In this document: positions 14,082 through 16,835 of the stretch, one piece after another | How the letters are laid out: every line of letters starts with the position of its first letter | How positions within the stretch are numbered: position 1 is the first letter of the stretch | Origin: CAZTAO01 sp964611645 | GTDB taxonomy: Bacteria; Armatimonadota; UBA5829 | DNA length: 16,835 bases | Assembly: GCA_964611645.1 (NCBI GenBank) | Contig: CAZTAO010000079.1 | Location: 1-16,835, forward strand | Reading direction: 5' to 3' | The notes under the pieces: generated by a model | Told to the model about the DNA's origin: nothing | What the model saw: only the letters and a program-made list of their open reading frames with translations | Database searches by the model: none | Translations under genes and position numbers: made by a program

Positions 14082-15269
14082 TCACCCGGCGCGGCCGATG
14101 GCTCCTGCCAGGACTACCATTGCTTCGTCCACTATCTGTTCGGTCAGAACCAACGGAGGCACGAACCTCAGCACTTTGTCGCCTATCGGGTTCACTATCA
14201 GGCCCATGTCCATGGCGGCGGTCGCAGCCGACTTCGCCACTGGTTCCTCAAACTCAGCCGCTATCATCAGCCCAAGCCCACGGACCTCTTTCACGCCAGG
14301 CATCTCCGCCAATCGCGTGCGCAGATAAGCGCCCACGCGGTCCGCGTTGCGCGCCCATCCGCCGTCCCGAATCTCGGTAACCGCCGCAATCGCCGCTGCG
14401 GATGCCAGCGGGTTACCCCCGAAGGTTGCCGCGTGGTCGCCCGGTTGGAACACGTCCTCATATCCGTTGGTAGCCAAACAGGCCCCGATAGGGAATCCGC
14501 CGCCGAGAGTCTTGGCCAGGGTCATGATATCGGGTTTCACTCCAAAATGCTCGAACCCGAACATCTTCCCGGTCCGCCCAAGGCCGGTCTGGACTTCATC
14601 AAAGACTAATGCAACCTGGTACTTGTCGCACAATTCCCGTGCCTTGGCAACAAAGCCCTGCGAAGCCGGATGGACCCCGCTTTCCCCCTGCACCGGCTCA
14701 AGAATCAGCGCGCAGGTCGAAACATTCACAGCCGCTTCCAGCGCGGCTTCGTCATTGTACGGCACATACTCGAAGCCCGGGACCAGCGGCAGGAACGACT
14801 TCTGGTACTTCGGTTGTCCTGTGGCCGTGATCGCACCAAGAGTCCTGCCGTGGAATGACTGCTCGGCGGTGATGATGGCTATTTTGCTGTCGGCCTGTTT
14901 CTTACCGGCCTTCCGAGCAAGCTTGATCGCCGCTTCATTGGCCTCCGCGCCAGAGTTGCAGAAGAAGGCCTTCTCCATGCCGGAAAGCTCGCACAGCAAC
15001 TTGGCCAGTGCCGGCTGCTGCGGGGTGTAGTAGAGATTGCTGGTATGCATCAGTTTGCGAACCTGCGCGCACACGGCGTCCGTCACCTTCGGGGGGCAGT
15101 GCCCAAGCCCGTTGACCGCAATCCCCGCGACCATATCTATGTACCGCTTACCCTCGGTGTCGTACAGATAGCAGCCTTCGCCACGCACGAACACGACAGG
15201 CAGCCTGCCGTAGGTGTGCATCACATACTGCTGATCCATTTCCATAACTTGTTTCTTAGTCTCAGGCAT
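14082..15269 (-). CDS. argD: Acetylornithine aminotransferase
   Basis: PLP-dependent class III aminotransferase converting N-acetylglutamate semialdehyde to N-acetylornithine. It has 395 residues from the chosen start. CNSGAEANEAAIKLARK (104-120) is the cofactor phosphate/substrate region. D224 in FDEVQTGLGRTG pairs with the pyridine nitrogen. K253 in TLAKTLGGGFP is the Schiff-base lysine, and TFGGNPL (282-288) follows. I chose the ATG at 15267-15269 because AGGGAG lies four nt upstream and the protein then begins like other family members. A GTG 39 nt upstream has no good binding site. It is followed closely by the argF fusion, consistent with one operon. It may also serve in lysine synthesis, as ArgD proteins often do. 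Confidence 0.95.
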   Translation of the reverse strand: MPETKKQVMEMDQQYVMHTYGRLPVVFVRGEGCYLYDTEGKRYIDMVAGIAVNGLGHCPPKVTDAVCAQVRKLMHTSNLYYTPQQPALAKLLCELSGMEKAFFCNSGAEANEAAIKLARKAGKKQADSKIAIITAEQSFHGRTLGAITATGQPKYQKSFLPLVPGFEYVPYNDEAALEAAVNVSTCALILEPVQGESGVHPASQGFVAKARELCDKYQVALVFDEVQTGLGRTGKMFGFEHFGVKPDIMTLAKTLGGGFPIGACLATNGYEDVFQPGDHAATFGGNPLASAAAIAAVTEIRDGGWARNADRVGAYLRTRLAEMPGVKEVRGLGLMIAAEFEEPVAKSAATAAMDMGLIVNPIGDKVLRFVPPLVLTEQIVDEAMVVLAGAIGRAG

Positions 15270-15310
15270 GTCTCTCCCTGATTCTGCCAGACCGTTCCGA
15301 CTTGGCACGT

Positions 15311-15829
15311 TTACCGCTTACGCGGGATCCTCTGCTCGAGTATGGTCCTAAAGCTGTCGATATGGGTGGTGTCCCGGAATGCGCTCTTAGGAATCACCAC
15401 CAGATTCTGCTTTCCCAACTTCAGCACGAAAGCCCTTGTCGTCTCAACAAATCGGGTAAACCCTGACCACAGGTAGGTGCCTTCCGCTCGTTCGCCCTTT
15501 GCGCATATTCCGGACTCAACGACGCTTACTTCCCATTCCCCGGCCAGAGTCGGCCCGCGCATCAGGCGGCGAAGCGTCAGCAGCGGCGACCCGTAGAACA
15601 CAGAAGCAAACAACAAGAGCGCGACAGCGTTCACCAACACCCGCGCCCGGAAGTCGGGGGCACCGTAGCCGCTATAGCTCGAGATAGCCAAACCCACGCC
15701 AACCAGGCCAACCCATATCGCCCGACTCCGGCCGAACAACGCCAGAAAGCCGTGATACATCAGTCCGATATCGTATCGGAATCGCAGTCCCTCGACGATC
15801 TGCTCATCTTTCGGCTGCTTCCGGCTCAT
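15311..15829 (-). CDS. YcxB-like two-helix membrane protein, unknown function
   Basis: A 172-residue protein. Two membrane helices lie at about residues 37-55 (RAIWVGLVGVGLAISSY) and 64-85 (VLVNAVALLLFASVFYG), preceded by a short charged N-terminus. The C-terminal ~85 residues are soluble and resemble the YcxB-like domain: strands WEVSVVESGICAK, then YLWSGFTRFVETTRAFVLKLG and a VVIPKSAF segment, like bacterial PH-type folds. Function is unknown. It sits between argB and argD, with 13 nt to argB and about 40 nt to argD, so it is co-transcribed with arginine genes. GAGGG is very close to the ATG (1-3 nt), so translation may depend on coupling to argB. Confidence 0.78.
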   Translation of the reverse strand: MSRKQPKDEQIVEGLRFRYDIGLMYHGFLALFGRSRAIWVGLVGVGLAISSYSGYGAPDFRARVLVNAVALLLFASVFYGSPLLTLRRLMRGPTLAGEWEVSVVESGICAKGERAEGTYLWSGFTRFVETTRAFVLKLGKQNLVVIPKSAFRDTTHIDSFRTILEQRIPRKR

Positions 15830-15842
15830 ACCCTCACACCAA

Positions 15843-16700
15843 TCACTGCACTATCATCGTGCCGATGCCTGAGTCCGTAAAGACCTCCATCAGCAGCGAG
15901 TGGGGTTTGGTGCCATCTATTATGTGAGTGCGTTCGACCCCGCCTGCCAACGCTGTCACGCAGGCTTCGACTTTCGGGATCATCCCGCGATCTATCTGTT
16001 TTGCTTTGATCATCTCCAGGGCTTCCCCAACAGCCAGTTCCGGCACAAAGCTGGACTTGTCTTTTATGTCGCGGTATATGCCAGCCACATCCGTCATCAT
16101 CAGGAGCTTAACTGCGCCTACTGCGGCAGCGATTTCGCCTGCTATATGATCCGCGTTCACGTTTAGGCTCTCGCCGGAATCGCCTATAGCTACCGAAGAA
16201 ACAACCGGAATGTATCCATGCTCCAGAAGGTCCCACAGAAGCTCCGGATTGATCTTGGATACTTTGCCTACGCAGCCCAGGTCCACTTCGCCGCAGGCTC
16301 TGTCGGCAACGATCAGGTTCGCGTCCTTGCCGCTGACTCCGACCGCTTTCCCCCCCAGGGTATTCACAATCGACACGATGCCCTTGTTGGTCTTTCCAGC
16401 AAGGACCATTTCGACGATTTCCATTGTTTCTTCGTCAGTCACCCGCAGACCATTCACGAACGTTGGTTCTTTGCCCAGCCGGTTCATCAGATTATTGATC
16501 TCCGGCCCGCCACCGTGCACAAGTATCGGCTTCATCCCGACATAGTGCATCAGCACCACATCCCGGATGACGCTTCGCTTCAGACCCTCGTCGATCATGG
16601 CGTTTCCACCGTACTTGATGACGATGATCTTGCCGGAGTATCGCTGTATGTAAGGCAGCGCCTGAACAAGGATCGCGGCCTGCTCTGTGGTGTACTCCAT
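15843..16700 (-). CDS. argB: Acetylglutamate kinase, arginine-sensitive type
   Basis: Phosphorylates N-acetylglutamate, the second step of arginine synthesis. It has 285 residues from the chosen ATG. KYGGNAM (29-35) and HGGGPEIN (62-69) form the nucleotide and substrate loops of the amino-acid kinase fold. The N-terminal amphipathic helix (TTEQAAILVQALPYIQRY) and the C-terminal THIIDGTKPHSLLMEVFTDSGIG pattern are features of the hexameric, arginine-inhibited enzymes rather than the short E. coli type. Feedback inhibition by arginine is therefore likely. I chose the ATG at 16698-16700 (AAAGG seven nt upstream); an in-frame ATG six codons upstream (16718) has no visible binding site. It is the first gene of the arginine operon here; argC and argJ are not in the window. 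Confidence 0.94.
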   Translation of the reverse strand: MEYTTEQAAILVQALPYIQRYSGKIIVIKYGGNAMIDEGLKRSVIRDVVLMHYVGMKPILVHGGGPEINNLMNRLGKEPTFVNGLRVTDEETMEIVEMVLAGKTNKGIVSIVNTLGGKAVGVSGKDANLIVADRACGEVDLGCVGKVSKINPELLWDLLEHGYIPVVSSVAIGDSGESLNVNADHIAGEIAAAVGAVKLLMMTDVAGIYRDIKDKSSFVPELAVGEALEMIKAKQIDRGMIPKVEACVTALAGGVERTHIIDGTKPHSLLMEVFTDSGIGTMIVQ

Positions 16701-16741
16701 TTGTTCGCCTTTCAGCATAGATACGGATAGGAACCCAACCT

Positions 16742-16774
16742 TACCATGGTATCCGCGAGAGCCGCAGGCGTCAA
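16742..16774 (-). promoter_or_regulatory. Promoter of the arginine operon with palindromic -10
   Basis: On the minus strand TTGACG (complement of 16769-16774) and TACCAT (complement of 16746-16751) are 17 nt apart, an optimal sigma70 spacing. The -10 lies inside a perfect 10-bp palindrome TACCATGGTA (16742-16751), which could be part of an operator. The predicted start site is about 40 nt upstream of argB. No classical ARG box was recognised. Confidence 0.55.
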
Positions 16775-16835
16775 GTTTTGCAGTAACAGTTCAGTCTTGG
16801 TGAGTACGATTTAGTTGCGTGTGGTGAGGATAGTC

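Noticed and set aside
13536..14609. Long plus-strand open frame of 357 codons opposite argF/argD
   Set aside because: It is antisense to two clearly conserved genes, has no recognisable domain and low-complexity composition, and arises from the codon bias of the genuine strand.
14347..15030. Plus-strand open frame of 227 codons
   Set aside because: It is antisense to argD, whose catalytic motifs are intact; no ribosome site and no family similarity.

Overview
The window is a compact bacterial chromosome segment of about 57% G+C by eye. Every convincing gene is on the minus strand, so transcription runs from the right edge to the left. The organism looks diderm: one product has a signal peptide and a beta-barrel-like body ending in phenylalanine, which is typical of outer-membrane proteins. 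Several genes start with TTG or GTG. I cannot place the phylum from sequence alone; an uncultured lineage such as Armatimonadota is only a guess.

Right part (16.8 to 10.8 kb): an arginine cluster in transcription order argB, a small YcxB-like membrane protein, argD, argF, a four-helix-bundle (intervening-sequence-protein type) gene, and argG. A sigma70-like promoter with a palindromic -10 lies upstream of argB. Two things stand out. The argF product carries a complete double Clp N-terminal domain (as in ClpC, without the ATPase modules) in front of a complete ornithine carbamoyltransferase. The four-helix-bundle gene sits exactly between argF and argG and is bracketed by near-perfect 30-nt inverted repeats, like a self-contained cassette.

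Middle part (10.8 to 7.7 kb): a receiver-PAS-ATPase signalling protein, then the chromosome segregation pair parA-parB. A perfect 16-bp parS site lies inside parB.

Left-middle part (7.7 to 1.6 kb): a membrane-anchored, propeller-like protein of unknown function, then a tightly coupled run of a GlmU-type nucleotidyltransferase without an acetyltransferase domain, galT, galK, a zinc-ribbon/membrane/NTF2-like protein, queG (epoxyqueuosine reductase) and a stand-alone Lrp/AsnC ligand-binding domain. Gene ends overlap by 1 to 28 nt or nearly touch. The first three genes probably form a galactose / UDP-sugar module.

Left end (1.6 to 0 kb): a promoter, the outer-membrane TraF/FadL-like barrel gene, then about 290 bp without a convincing gene that contains a very stable UUCG-capped hairpin, probably the terminator of the barrel gene. 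No tRNA, rRNA, CRISPR array, insertion sequence or prophage gene was seen.
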